Source: Clostridia bacterium (GTDB lineage: Bacteria > Bacillota > Clostridia > Christensenellales > Borkfalkiaceae). Taken from it: a stretch of 64,000 bases of DNA. This document shows positions 1 to 7,934 of this stretch, piece after piece. The translations under genes and the position numbers were made by a program. The notes beneath the pieces are model-generated. The model saw only the letters and a program-made list of their open reading frames with translations, ran no database searches and was not told the origin of the DNA. Within the stretch, counting starts at the first letter, position 1, and each line of letters starts with the position of its first letter. The stretch lies in assembly GCA_900764105.1 (NCBI GenBank), contig CAAFMS010000026.1:1-64000 (forward strand), written 5' to 3'.

Positions 1-188
1 ACGTAATCTACGCCTGAAAATTTGCGGTATCGTCGAGTTAATATATAGGGCAACCTCTAAGCCGTATTTTTAAATGATTTGTGGTAAAGGCGAACGCAGA
101 CGTACTTAACGTACTTCAAGCGAGAATTTGCCGCAAAGCGTTAAAAAGACGGCTTAGAGGCGGGTTCAGTTGGGGTTTTTATCGGCTA
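1..188 (-). mobile_element. Partial copy of the ~280-bp TA-bounded three-way-junction element (copy E)
   Basis: This is the right-hand part of an element of the family seen complete at 12387, 37773, 55921 and 56200. It keeps hairpin 1, with arms CCTCTAAGCCG (54-64) and CGGCTTAGAGG (150-160), around the conserved core with GTGGTAAAGG and the TTTGCCGCAAAG segment. The right end reads GGGTTCAG...ATCGGCTA, with the bounding TA at 187-188. The left arm lies outside the window or has decayed. The hairpin arms differ from the other copies on both sides (CCTCTAAG against CCTTAAAG) and still pair. The last codons and stop of the methyltransferase gene lie inside this copy. Family membership is clear; the left limit is unknown. 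Confidence 0.6.
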
Positions 189-918
189 CGAAAACGCATC
201 TTTCCGTTTTTTCCGTCAGTCTCTCCCCTAACGCTCCGCTTAATCGTTTAAGCGTAAAGCCCGTTTCTTCGAGAGTCTTTTTGATAAAATCGACGCTGTG
301 AGCGTATTGCAAATGCGTTTCGTCACGCCTTATGTATTTATCCCCTTCCCTGATAAAGAAAGTAAGACTCATTTTTACCTTATCGCCGCATAGTTCGTTG
401 AACCATAAATAAGTCATATCGTCGTAATCTTCGGCGAAAACGTTATTTCCGAGAATATTTTTGATTTTGTACTCGGACGAAATATCGAATATAAACGCGC
501 CGCCTTTTTTGAGCGACTTACCTATCGCGGAGAAGGACTTTTTCAGCGAATCGCCGTCGAGATAGTTAAAACCGTCGTTTATAACCGTCGCGAAATCGAG
601 TTTTTCAAACGACTTGAAATTGACGAGGTTTAAAAGCCGATATTCTATAACAAGCCCTTCTTTTAATGACCTCTTCTCTGCCTGAACGAGCATTTCCCTC
701 GAAAGGTCGGCGCCGAAAACGTTAAAACCGCTTCTTTTTAAGGCTCGTGTAAAATATCCGCTTCCGCAAGCGAGGTCTACGCCGCTTTTTCCCGTCGAAA
801 ATTCCTTAACCGTCGATACGACGTATTCCGCCCATTTCGCGTAACCGTCTTTTTCGGCGAGATCTTCGTAATACTCGGCGAGAAACTCGTAAGCGTTCGT
901 TTTATTTTTCATCTTCAC
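166..918 (-). CDS. Class I SAM-dependent methyltransferase
   Basis: A 250-residue protein with the SAM-binding motif I VDLACGSGYF at about residues 47-56, an acidic residue at the end of strand 2 (FGADLS) and a motif IV-like VINDGFNYL. This is the Methyltransf_25/11 type of small-molecule or protein methyltransferase; the substrate cannot be read. The first codon is GTG at 916-918 with AGGA five bases upstream; an ATG two codons later is an alternative. It overlaps the end of the upstream membrane-protein gene by 17 bases, so the two are probably co-transcribed. The C-terminal residues VADKNPN and the stop codon are encoded by the right end of the mobile element at 1-188, which suggests that the original C-terminus was replaced. 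Confidence 0.82.
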   Translation of the reverse strand: MKMKNKTNAYEFLAEYYEDLAEKDGYAKWAEYVVSTVKEFSTGKSGVDLACGSGYFTRALKRSGFNVFGADLSREMLVQAEKRSLKEGLVIEYRLLNLVNFKSFEKLDFATVINDGFNYLDGDSLKKSFSAIGKSLKKGGAFIFDISSEYKIKNILGNNVFAEDYDDMTYLWFNELCGDKVKMSLTFFIREGDKYIRRDETHLQYAHSVDFIKKTLEETGFTLKRLSGALGERLTEKTERCVFVADKNPN

Positions 919-2125
919 TTTTATCCTGCGTCGGTTTCTTTTCCTCCGCGGGCTCTTCGTCTTTCATAAGGTCGTCGATAGTTTCGGGTTTCTTATCGTC
1001 GTTCTCGTGTTCTTCAGCGTATTTATCGCTGTCTCTTCGCATCGCCTCTTTTGTCTCTTCGAGTTTCTGAAGATCCTTTCTGCTGAAACTTTCGGGAAGT
1101 TCGTAGAGTTCGACGTCGTAGTCGGTAATAGGCTTGATGCTGGAATTGAGTTTCGTCTTTTCAAAGATAATCTGTTCGCCGTCCTCTTCGGTCGCGTTAG
1201 GCTTATATATACCTCTGTTCTTCTTCGCTCCGGGAACTTTATCGTTTATAAATCTGTCGAATACCCAGTTTGAATAGTCCGTCCATATAAGCATAAATAT
1301 CGAAAAGCCCCAGACGAAAACAAGGACGATGGCAAGCGCCATAAGCATCGATACTTTAAGCGAAAACAATAAGAACGGCAACGCGGCTAAAAATGCAAAG
1401 AACACGTTGGTCGGAATAAGACCTATGGTCAGAATGAACGAGTTTCTTATAAGTTTTCCGAACGATAACTTATACGTCACGCCGAGCGTAATCATATAAA
1501 GAACCATTATCGAGACGATTCCCATAATGATATAGGTCAGAACCTGAGCGGATATCAAAAGCCATTTTATTCCCGTACAGGTATCTATGAAAAGTTGAGC
1601 CATATTGACGGAAATAACGGATAAACCCATTATTACTCCGTAGAACAAAAGCGAGAACAAAACGACAAAATAGTTTTGCTTAACGCCTTTGAAAAAGTCG
1701 CTTCCGACCATTACGCCCTCAGCCCACACCATATTTCTCATCACGTAAAAGCCGCCCGAAAGTCCGACCGCTCCCACGAGAATCCCTACAATCAGGAATT
1801 TAAAAAATTCGACGCTTGCCGAAAGTGCGAGATTTGCGGATAAACCGAAAGTGGACGGATACGAGGGGTAACCTATCGCCATATTCTGCGTGAAAGGCAG
1901 AATGTCCACGTTCGCCAGTTTGTACATATAAGTGAGTACGCAAATCGCGATAAAAGGAAGCAGAAAGACGAGCGTAAGCAGATTTATTTTAAAGTGCTTG
2001 CCGGTATTCGTCTTGAACACGTCCCAGCCGAGTTGCCATCTGTTTGTAGGAAGAGTTGAAGCGGCGTAAGTCTCGGAACGCTCCGGTCCTTCTATCATTC
2101 TTGCGATAAAACCTTTTTTTGCCAT
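902..2125 (-). CDS. Multi-pass membrane protein with acidic C-terminal tail (function unknown)
   Basis: A 407-residue protein with about six to seven hydrophobic helices between residues 45 and 290, followed by a hydrophilic, Glu/Asp/Lys-rich cytoplasmic tail of about 110 residues. The N-terminal block RWQLGWDVFKTNTG before the first helix and the INLLTLVFLLPF helix recall YesL/DUF624-type membrane proteins of Firmicutes, but the protein is longer and I do not assign it. The start is supported by AGAGGT upstream of ATG and by a TTGTAA-17-TATTAT promoter at 2175-2203. The methyltransferase gene follows with overlap. No catalytic motif is visible. Confidence 0.75.
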   Translation of the reverse strand: MAKKGFIARMIEGPERSETYAASTLPTNRWQLGWDVFKTNTGKHFKINLLTLVFLLPFIAICVLTYMYKLANVDILPFTQNMAIGYPSYPSTFGLSANLALSASVEFFKFLIVGILVGAVGLSGGFYVMRNMVWAEGVMVGSDFFKGVKQNYFVVLFSLLFYGVIMGLSVISVNMAQLFIDTCTGIKWLLISAQVLTYIIMGIVSIMVLYMITLGVTYKLSFGKLIRNSFILTIGLIPTNVFFAFLAALPFLLFSLKVSMLMALAIVLVFVWGFSIFMLIWTDYSNWVFDRFINDKVPGAKKNRGIYKPNATEEDGEQIIFEKTKLNSSIKPITDYDVELYELPESFSRKDLQKLEETKEAMRRDSDKYAEEHENDDKKPETIDDLMKDEEPAEEKKPTQDKSEDEK

Positions 2126-2174
2126 ATACGACCTCTTTTAATGTCTTGATACATTATCGTTAAAATATACTAAT

Positions 2175-2203
2175 ATAATATACTATCCCGAAAATAATTA
2201 CAA
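2175..2203 (-). promoter_or_regulatory. Sigma-A-type promoter for the membrane protein gene, with an overlapping palindrome
   Basis: Read on the minus strand, TTGTAA (2198-2203), 17 bases, TATTAT (2175-2180). A palindrome CCCGAAAA...TTTTCGGG spans 2187-2214 across the spacer and -35 region, so it could be an operator or, on the plus strand, a hairpin upstream of dapA. I could not settle a plus-strand promoter for dapA in this 131-base divergent gap. Confidence 0.5.
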
Positions 2204-2256
2204 ACGTTTTCGGGGCGATTACAAAAAAAACGATACTTTTCACAAAAAGGAGTTCT

Positions 2257-3162
2257 ATGAAAGAAGTAATTTTTACGGGGATAGCGACCGCTTTATACAC
2301 GCCGATAACAAACGGCGAAATCGACTACGAAGAATTCGAGCGGCTGATCGAATTTCAACTTCGCTCCGATATCGCCGCTCTTGTATTTCTCGGAACGACG
2401 GGAGAAGCGGCGACGATTTCGGACGAAGAAAGAAAAAATATAATCGGGTTTGCGGTTAAAAGGGTAAAAGGAAGAGTTCCCGTGATTATAGGCTGCGGCT
2501 CGAACTCGACGAAAAGGGCCGCCGAACTGACGTTGCAGGCAAAATTCCTCGGGGCAGACTGTTCTCTTAGCGTTACCCCTTATTATAACAAGTGCAGTCA
2601 GGACGGACTTATCGCCCACTACTTTGAAATCGAAAAACAATCCGCATTCCCTCAAATCGTCTACAACGTTCCCTCCCGAACCGGCGTGGACGTATCGCCC
2701 GAAACTTACGGAAGATTGTCCGAACTTTATTCGGTCGTCGGAATTAAAGAGGCTAACCAAAGCCCCGAAAAATTAGTCGGAACGTTTTCGGCTTTAAACG
2801 ACAATATTCCCGTTTACTCGGGAGCGGACGAGGCAAATCGAACGTTTTATTCGATAGGAGCAAAGGGAGCAATCTCGGTTTTGTCAAACATAATACCTTA
2901 TATAATTTCCGATGAATACTACAATTTTAAATTCTTTTCCGATAAAAACGCCAAGGCGGATAATATCGTTATTTCAAAAATTTCAAAACTCGTTTTTTCG
3001 GAAGTAAACCCCATTCCCCTTAAAGGACTTATAAAAAAAATACGAAAAAGAGGGTATGAACTAAGGCTTCCGCTTACCGAGCAGAACGAGAAAACACAGG
3101 AATACATATACTCCGAGTTTAATAGAATTTTAAAGGATTATAATTTCAAAGCGGAGGTTTAG
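2257..3162 (+). CDS. dapA: 4-hydroxy-tetrahydrodipicolinate synthase
   Basis: It condenses pyruvate with aspartate semialdehyde, the first committed step to diaminopimelate and lysine, in the cytosol. The 301-residue length is typical. Visible signatures are GTTGE at 46-50, YNVPSRTG with catalytic Tyr136, and the Schiff-base lysine K164 in VGIKEAN. AAGGAG stands seven bases before the ATG. dapB follows after three bases, so the two form a transcription unit. Divergent from the membrane protein gene upstream. No lysine riboswitch is recognisable in the short leader. Confidence 0.95.
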   Translation: MKEVIFTGIATALYTPITNGEIDYEEFERLIEFQLRSDIAALVFLGTTGEAATISDEERKNIIGFAVKRVKGRVPVIIGCGSNSTKRAAELTLQAKFLGADCSLSVTPYYNKCSQDGLIAHYFEIEKQSAFPQIVYNVPSRTGVDVSPETYGRLSELYSVVGIKEANQSPEKLVGTFSALNDNIPVYSGADEANRTFYSIGAKGAISVLSNIIPYIISDEYYNFKFFSDKNAKADNIVISKISKLVFSEVNPIPLKGLIKKIRKRGYELRLPLTEQNEKTQEYIYSEFNRILKDYNFKAEV

Positions 3163-3165
3163 AAA

Positions 3166-3927
3166 ATGTTAAACGCAATCATAAACGGCATAAGCGGAAA
3201 GATGGGGACAAGCGTTTACGAACGGGCGAAAGAGAACGGCATAAACGTAGCGTGCGGAGTGGACAAGTTAAAGCGGGGATTTTTTGACTGCCCCGTATAT
3301 TCTTCGCTATACGAAATAAAAGAGTATGCCGACGGCGTAATAGACTTCTCTTCACCGTCCGCATTGGACGGACTTTTGCAATTCTGCATTTCAAACTCTA
3401 TGCCGTTGGTTCTTGCGACTACGGGTTTTTCGGAAGAGGACGACCGTAAAATATCGGAAGCAGCGAAACTCATTCCGATTTTCAAATGCTCCAACACGTC
3501 TAAAAGCGTATACTTGTTTTTGAAAATATTAAGCGAAGTTGCCGAGAATCTTTCCGACTACGACGCCGAAATAATCGAAAGACATCACAATCTTAAAAAG
3601 GACGCGCCGTCGGGAACAGCCCTGTCGGCATATAACGCCATCGAAAAAGCAAGGATCGATAAAGGCGTTATATCCGAGGCAGTGTTCGGCAGAAAAGGAC
3701 TTTCAAAGAGAAAAAAGGGGGACGTCGGCATCCATTCGGTAAGAGGCGGCTCTCTCGTCGGCGAACACGAAGCGACCTTTTATTCGCAATACGACTCTAT
3801 TTCTATAACACACACCGCCTACTCGAAAGTACTTTTTGCCGATGGGGCAATCGACGCGTTCAGATTTATAATAGATAGAGAAAAAGGTTTATATTCTATG
3901 GATGATTTAATGCGAACAAATGTTTGA
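3166..3927 (+). CDS. dapB: 4-hydroxy-tetrahydrodipicolinate reductase
   Basis: The NAD(P)H-dependent reductase that follows DapA. The 253-residue protein has the nucleotide-binding GISGKMG at 8-14 and the catalytic signature ERHHNLKKDAPSGTA at 138-152, with the His-His pair and the K...D..SGT substrate-binding loop. The segment around residues 109-116 reads SNTSKSVY where many DapB proteins have N-x-S-x-G-V, a minor departure. The last codons overlap the -35 region and first LexA box of the downstream promoter, so 3' dapB sequence is also regulatory DNA for the next operon. Confidence 0.94.
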   Translation: MLNAIINGISGKMGTSVYERAKENGINVACGVDKLKRGFFDCPVYSSLYEIKEYADGVIDFSSPSALDGLLQFCISNSMPLVLATTGFSEEDDRKISEAAKLIPIFKCSNTSKSVYLFLKILSEVAENLSDYDAEIIERHHNLKKDAPSGTALSAYNAIEKARIDKGVISEAVFGRKGLSKRKKGDVGIHSVRGGSLVGEHEATFYSQYDSISITHTAYSKVLFADGAIDAFRFIIDREKGLYSMDDLMRTNV

Positions 3928-3976
3928 CATTGGGATTTTTATATGTTATACTTGAAGAAAAACAAACAAATGTTCG
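3913..3976 (+). promoter_or_regulatory. Consensus promoter flanked by two LexA (SOS) boxes
   Basis: TTGACA (3924-3929), 17 bases, TATACT (3947-3952). One 14-mer CGAACAAATGTTTG (3913-3926) overlaps the -35 element, and a second CAAACAAATGTTCG (3963-3976) lies just after the predicted transcription start. Each differs by one base from the Gram-positive SOS box CGAAC-N4-GTTCG, and both carry the same AAAT centre. The site lies between dapB and the radical SAM gene and predicts DNA-damage induction of the latter. Binding by LexA is inferred. Confidence 0.85.
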
Positions 3977-3980
3977 TATT

Positions 3981-5234
3981 ATGATAGACCTTGAAAGATT
4001 AACTGTTTTAACCGAAAGCGCGAAGTACGACGTGTCGTGTTCCTCATCGGGTTCGTCGAGAAGAAATAGCAAAGGAGGGCTTGGCAACGCCGAATTCGGC
4101 GGAATATGTCATTCGTTCACCGAGGACGGAAGATGTATATCGCTTCTTAAAATTTTACTCTCGAATAAGTGTTCCTACGACTGTCAGTACTGCGTAAACA
4201 GACGAAGTAACGACGTAAAAAGAGCCGAGGCAACGCCCGACGAAATCTGCGAACTCGTAATGAATTTTTACGAGCGTAATATGATCGAGGGGCTTTTTCT
4301 CTCTTCGGCAGTACAACAAAGCCCCGACTTTACCATGGAAAGGCTTTTAGACACGATAAAAAAATTACGTATAAAATACCGTTTCAACGGATATATTCAC
4401 GTCAAGGGCATTCCGTCGGCAGACGAAAATCTCATAAGACAAGCGGGCGAATACGCAGACAGAATGAGTTTCAATATCGAACTGCCGTCCGAGAAAAGCC
4501 TTAAACTGCTCGCGCCGCAAAAATCGAAAAACGGAATACTTTTGCCGATGAAAAACACAGCCCTCGAATATATGGAAGCGAAAAGGTTGAAGTCGAACAA
4601 CTTCTTACCCGCGGGACAAACCACTCAGATGATAGTCGGCGCGTCGCCGGAAACGGACGGACAAATAGTAAGACTCGCTCAGGGGCTGTATAAGAAATTC
4701 GCTTTAAAAAGAGTTTACTACTCCTCTTACGTTCCGACGAATTATACAAACTCAAACCTGCCCGTTTCGCCGATAGGACTGCTTCGGGAACATAGGCTTT
4801 ATCAGGCGGACTGGCTTCTGCGTTTTTACGGTTTTACCGCCGACGAGATATTAGACGAAAACGAAAACCTCGCCGAGGGGTACGATCCGAAATGCGGCTG
4901 GGCGTTAAAACACCCCGAATTTTTTCCCGTGGAAGTGAACGCCGCGCCGCCCGAAATTCTCATACGCGTTCCCGGAATAGGATTTAAGAGCGCGTACAAA
5001 ATCGTAAAGGCGAGAAAGTACGCAACCCTCACTTTTTCAGACCTTGCGAAAATGAGAGTCGTTCTGAAACGAGCAGAACACTTCATTACCTGCGGCGGTA
5101 AATTTTTAGGTAACGAAAACCCGACGATAATAAAATCGTCGCTTCTTTTGGAAGCGGCGCTGCGAGAACCCGAGCAACTTTCGCTTTTCTCGACAAACGA
5201 AATATCGTCGAGCATACTGACGGGCGAACTATGA
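3981..5234 (+). CDS. Putative DNA modification/repair radical SAM protein (TIGR03916-like)
   Basis: A 417-residue protein. The radical SAM cluster motif CSYDCQYC gives Cys64, Cys68 and Cys71. The N-terminal AKYDVSCSSSGS and C-terminal helix-hairpin-helix PPEILIRVPGIGFKSA match the family TIGR03916 (putative DNA modification/repair radical SAM protein). The HhH implies DNA contact. The reading frame is open from 3924, but ATG 3981 is chosen because the promoter's transcription start (about 3959) lies between, and the family begins at this point. The leader is about 20 bases without a clear ribosome site. It overlaps its partner by ATGA. The reaction is not known to me. Confidence 0.85.
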   Translation: MIDLERLTVLTESAKYDVSCSSSGSSRRNSKGGLGNAEFGGICHSFTEDGRCISLLKILLSNKCSYDCQYCVNRRSNDVKRAEATPDEICELVMNFYERNMIEGLFLSSAVQQSPDFTMERLLDTIKKLRIKYRFNGYIHVKGIPSADENLIRQAGEYADRMSFNIELPSEKSLKLLAPQKSKNGILLPMKNTALEYMEAKRLKSNNFLPAGQTTQMIVGASPETDGQIVRLAQGLYKKFALKRVYYSSYVPTNYTNSNLPVSPIGLLREHRLYQADWLLRFYGFTADEILDENENLAEGYDPKCGWALKHPEFFPVEVNAAPPEILIRVPGIGFKSAYKIVKARKYATLTFSDLAKMRVVLKRAEHFITCGGKFLGNENPTIIKSSLLLEAALREPEQLSLFSTNEISSSILTGEL

Positions 5235-5986
5235 CGACATATTTATTCGACGGAACCGAAAACGGTTTATTTACCTGCATTTTTGAAAGTTTTTACGAAA
5301 AACAAAATCCAGACGTCGTAACCGATAAAAGCGTTCAGACGGGGTTTTTAGACGAGACTAAAACAATCTTAACGGACGAAGTGAAAGCGACGAGAGTTTT
5401 AAACTGCGTAAAAAAATGCAAAACAAAACACCTCTATTACGATTTTACGGAAGCGTTGAAAAGCGGCGAGGCGGACAAGTTTACGACAATTTTCAAATAT
5501 CTTAGATTCGCAATAACAAACAAGGACTCCGATATTTCCGAAGCCTTTTCGGTGAGCGAAGTACTCGCGTTTCGGGATATGATAATGAGAATAAACTATG
5601 AAGTTCACCGTTTTAAAGGTTTTATACGATTTTCGGAAACGGGCAATGGCTTTTATTACGCCCACTTTGAACCCGACAACGATATAACCGAGTATCTCGT
5701 TCCGCATTTCCTACGCAGAATGAAAAGACCCTTTATTCTTCATGACACGAAAAGAAACGTAATCGCGTTATGCGTTGACGGCAAATATAAGATTGTACAC
5801 GGCGGCGACACGACCTATACGGTATACCTGTCCGAGGAGGAAACGAATTTTCAGAATTTATGGAAATCGTACTATAAAAGCGTCAACGTTGCCGAAAGAA
5901 AAAACACGAGACAAATGAAAAATTATATGCCCGTGAGATACTGGAAAAACTTGACGGAAAAACAAGATAATATCGAGGATTTTTAA
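5231..5986 (+). CDS. Probable DNA metabolism protein, DUF4130/TIGR03915-like partner of the radical SAM protein
   Basis: A 251-residue protein beginning MTTYLFDGTENGLFTCIFES, the usual start of TIGR03915 proteins, with the DUF4130 core (FRDMIMRINYEVHRFKGF and FYYAHFEPDNDI, about residues 115-155). In other genomes this family sits beside TIGR03916, either alone or fused to a uracil-DNA-glycosylase-like domain. Here no UDG domain is attached: the C-terminus ends soon after the DUF4130 region. Translation is coupled to the upstream gene by ATGA, so it shares the SOS-type promoter. The activity is unknown; a role in base repair or modification is inferred from family context. Confidence 0.8.
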   Translation: MTTYLFDGTENGLFTCIFESFYEKQNPDVVTDKSVQTGFLDETKTILTDEVKATRVLNCVKKCKTKHLYYDFTEALKSGEADKFTTIFKYLRFAITNKDSDISEAFSVSEVLAFRDMIMRINYEVHRFKGFIRFSETGNGFYYAHFEPDNDITEYLVPHFLRRMKRPFILHDTKRNVIALCVDGKYKIVHGGDTTYTVYLSEEETNFQNLWKSYYKSVNVAERKNTRQMKNYMPVRYWKNLTEKQDNIEDF

Positions 5987-6024
5987 AACTTTTACGTTTA
6001 TCGGAACGCCAAAATTTACAATTT

Positions 6025-6057
6025 AAAACCCCGCTTTCCGATTTATGAAAAGCAGGG
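6025..6057 (-). terminator. Terminator between converging genes
   Basis: A hairpin with arms CCCCGCTTTC (6029-6038) and GAAAAGCAGGG (6047-6057) and an eight-base loop. Read on the minus strand it ends in TTTTA, so it most likely ends the 6074-6952 unit, and may also slow plus-strand transcription after 5986. Confidence 0.55.
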
Positions 6058-6073
6058 CTGTAAACTAATCTGT

Positions 6074-6952
6074 CTATAATTTGAGTGTAATAACAATACG
6101 GCTTTCGTATTTGACATTCGGCTCTAATACTCCTATATTTTCCTTTTTCGTTATATCCTCTACGCCGCCGTCTACGGACTGAAGGTTTTCCCACGGCTCT
6201 ATGCAAACGTAAGGAGCGTCGGTATGAGGAGCGTGCCATAAGCCTAAGAAAGGCATCTTCGGATATTCAACCGAAATACATTTATCGCAGTCTTTTCTTT
6301 TCAGATACAACTTGTTCGGAACGTCGGTTAAAACAATCGCGTCGTTGTCGAACAAGTCGTGTCTTAAATATAAAGACTTATCATTCAGAAGCGGAAACGC
6401 CGTCTTCTTTCCCGAAATAAAACAGGACGGAGACAGTTCGAGTTTTAAAGGTTTACAAGGCTTATCGAACTCTATGCAGTAGTCCTCGAATTTTCCTCCC
6501 AAAAACGGAACGTTGAATCCGGGGTGCGCGCCGAGACCGAAATACATAGTCTCTTCGCCTACGTTTGACACCTTGTAGTTGACCGTTAAAGCGTTACCCT
6601 CTACAAGGTATTCAACGATAAAAACAAAATCGAAAGGATACGATTTTTTCGTCTCGTCGTCCGCGCTTATCGCAAACGCCATATAATCGCTTCTCTTTTC
6701 AATCAACACGAAGTTTTTGTTTCTCGCAAATCCGTGTCTGTCCATTTCATAAACTTTTCCGTCGTAGATATATTTATTATCTATCAAACGCCCTACGATC
6801 GGAAAAAGGTTGTACGCTCTGCCCTTCCAGTATTTGGCGTCGCCCTGCCACAAAGTTTCGACTTCGCCGTTTTTATAAAATATCGACTTCAACTGCGCGC
6901 CTTTATCTTCGACGCCGACTTTTAAAAATTCGTTTTCTATCGTGTATACCAT
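6074..6952 (-). CDS. Aldose 1-epimerase family protein (LacX-like)
   Basis: A 292-residue galactose-mutarotase-fold protein. Residues matching the family's active site are His73 in DRHGFAR, His143 in GLGAHPGF and Glu252 in VCIEPWEN. The short length and the GxGAHPGFNVP sequence resemble the LacX-like branch rather than classical GalM. It would interconvert anomers of a hexose or hexose phosphate; the sugar cannot be told. It starts one base after the stop of the zinc-ribbon protein gene, in a minus-strand series headed by guaA. Confidence 0.85.
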   Translation of the reverse strand: MVYTIENEFLKVGVEDKGAQLKSIFYKNGEVETLWQGDAKYWKGRAYNLFPIVGRLIDNKYIYDGKVYEMDRHGFARNKNFVLIEKRSDYMAFAISADDETKKSYPFDFVFIVEYLVEGNALTVNYKVSNVGEETMYFGLGAHPGFNVPFLGGKFEDYCIEFDKPCKPLKLELSPSCFISGKKTAFPLLNDKSLYLRHDLFDNDAIVLTDVPNKLYLKRKDCDKCISVEYPKMPFLGLWHAPHTDAPYVCIEPWENLQSVDGGVEDITKKENIGVLEPNVKYESRIVITLKL

Positions 6953-6953
6953 A

Positions 6954-7931
6954 CTACTCCGTTACAAACTGAGAAAAATATTTACTTGAAAGCAAAAACG
7001 TATTCACCTTATCGTTATCTAAAACGATGAGCGAATCTATAAGTAAAGAAACGTCCGTCATCATAGAAGCGGAGGACTCGTTGTCTCTGTATTTGTCGCA
7101 AAGTTTCTGCATACAATCGTATACGGGAGTCGCGGTCTCGTCCAAACAACCCGCCCCGTCCAAGGCGTCGTATAAATCGAGTAAGGCGTTAAACCCCTTT
7201 AAAGTATCGCGGTTTAAAAACCACGTTCTGAAAAGAATGAAACCCGCGACGGCTGACGCAAATCCGAACATCGCAACATACGAATAGTCGCTAAAGAGAA
7301 ATCCGGCGGCGACGCCCATGCCGACTGCGAAAAAAGCGATAAAAAGTATAAGATAAATCTTCTGCTTTTTCTGTTTGTTGTCGAAGAACGGTATAAGTTT
7401 TTTGAGTTCGCTTTCGAGTTTACCCTTCTTGTATTTTGCCTCTTCGGTTTTAAATTCGCCGAGTTCCGCATCGGATAACTGTCTTTTACGATAATACGGT
7501 CTGTATGTGTTTTTTATATCCTTCTTTTCGTCGGAGTCTGCTAAGGCAATCGCCTTGTTGATATATTCAAGATGCGAATCGTCTTTGAGGTCGGTATAGT
7601 TCTTTGTTTTTAAAGCGACCATCGCCATATAGACTTTGTAGTCGGAATCGGTAAGCGAAAACGCCTCGTCTATCTTTTTTTCGGCGTTCTCATAGTCGCC
7701 TGCGTTTATATAGCCGTAAGCCTCGTCCAAAAGGAGCATTTCCTTGTGGAAGTCCTCGCCGTGAGCCTCTTTAAACTCCTCTTTGTTGTCGAAAATCGAA
7801 GAAAAGTATTTTTTCGCCCTTACGACGGAAACAGTCTTACCGCAATTCGGACAAACGGTCTCGCCGTGCGTCTCGCCCGCGAAAAAGTCGCTTCCGCATA
7901 AAGGACATCTTGCATTGTTATTTTCTGACAT
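6954..7931 (-). CDS. Zinc-ribbon membrane protein of unknown function
   Basis: A 325-residue protein. The N-terminus carries a CPLC...CPNC zinc ribbon (Cys9, 12, 27, 30). A helical region with TPR-like character (about 60-130) follows, then two adjacent hydrophobic helices (about 190-240) and a helical C-terminal part. This is the general plan of Clostridial zinc-ribbon membrane proteins without known activity. It starts three bases after the guaA stop, so it is likely in that transcript. No catalytic motif is seen. Confidence 0.75.
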   Translation of the reverse strand: MSENNNARCPLCGSDFFAGETHGETVCPNCGKTVSVVRAKKYFSSIFDNKEEFKEAHGEDFHKEMLLLDEAYGYINAGDYENAEKKIDEAFSLTDSDYKVYMAMVALKTKNYTDLKDDSHLEYINKAIALADSDEKKDIKNTYRPYYRKRQLSDAELGEFKTEEAKYKKGKLESELKKLIPFFDNKQKKQKIYLILFIAFFAVGMGVAAGFLFSDYSYVAMFGFASAVAGFILFRTWFLNRDTLKGFNALLDLYDALDGAGCLDETATPVYDCMQKLCDKYRDNESSASMMTDVSLLIDSLIVLDNDKVNTFLLSSKYFSQFVTE

Positions 7932-7934
7932 TTC

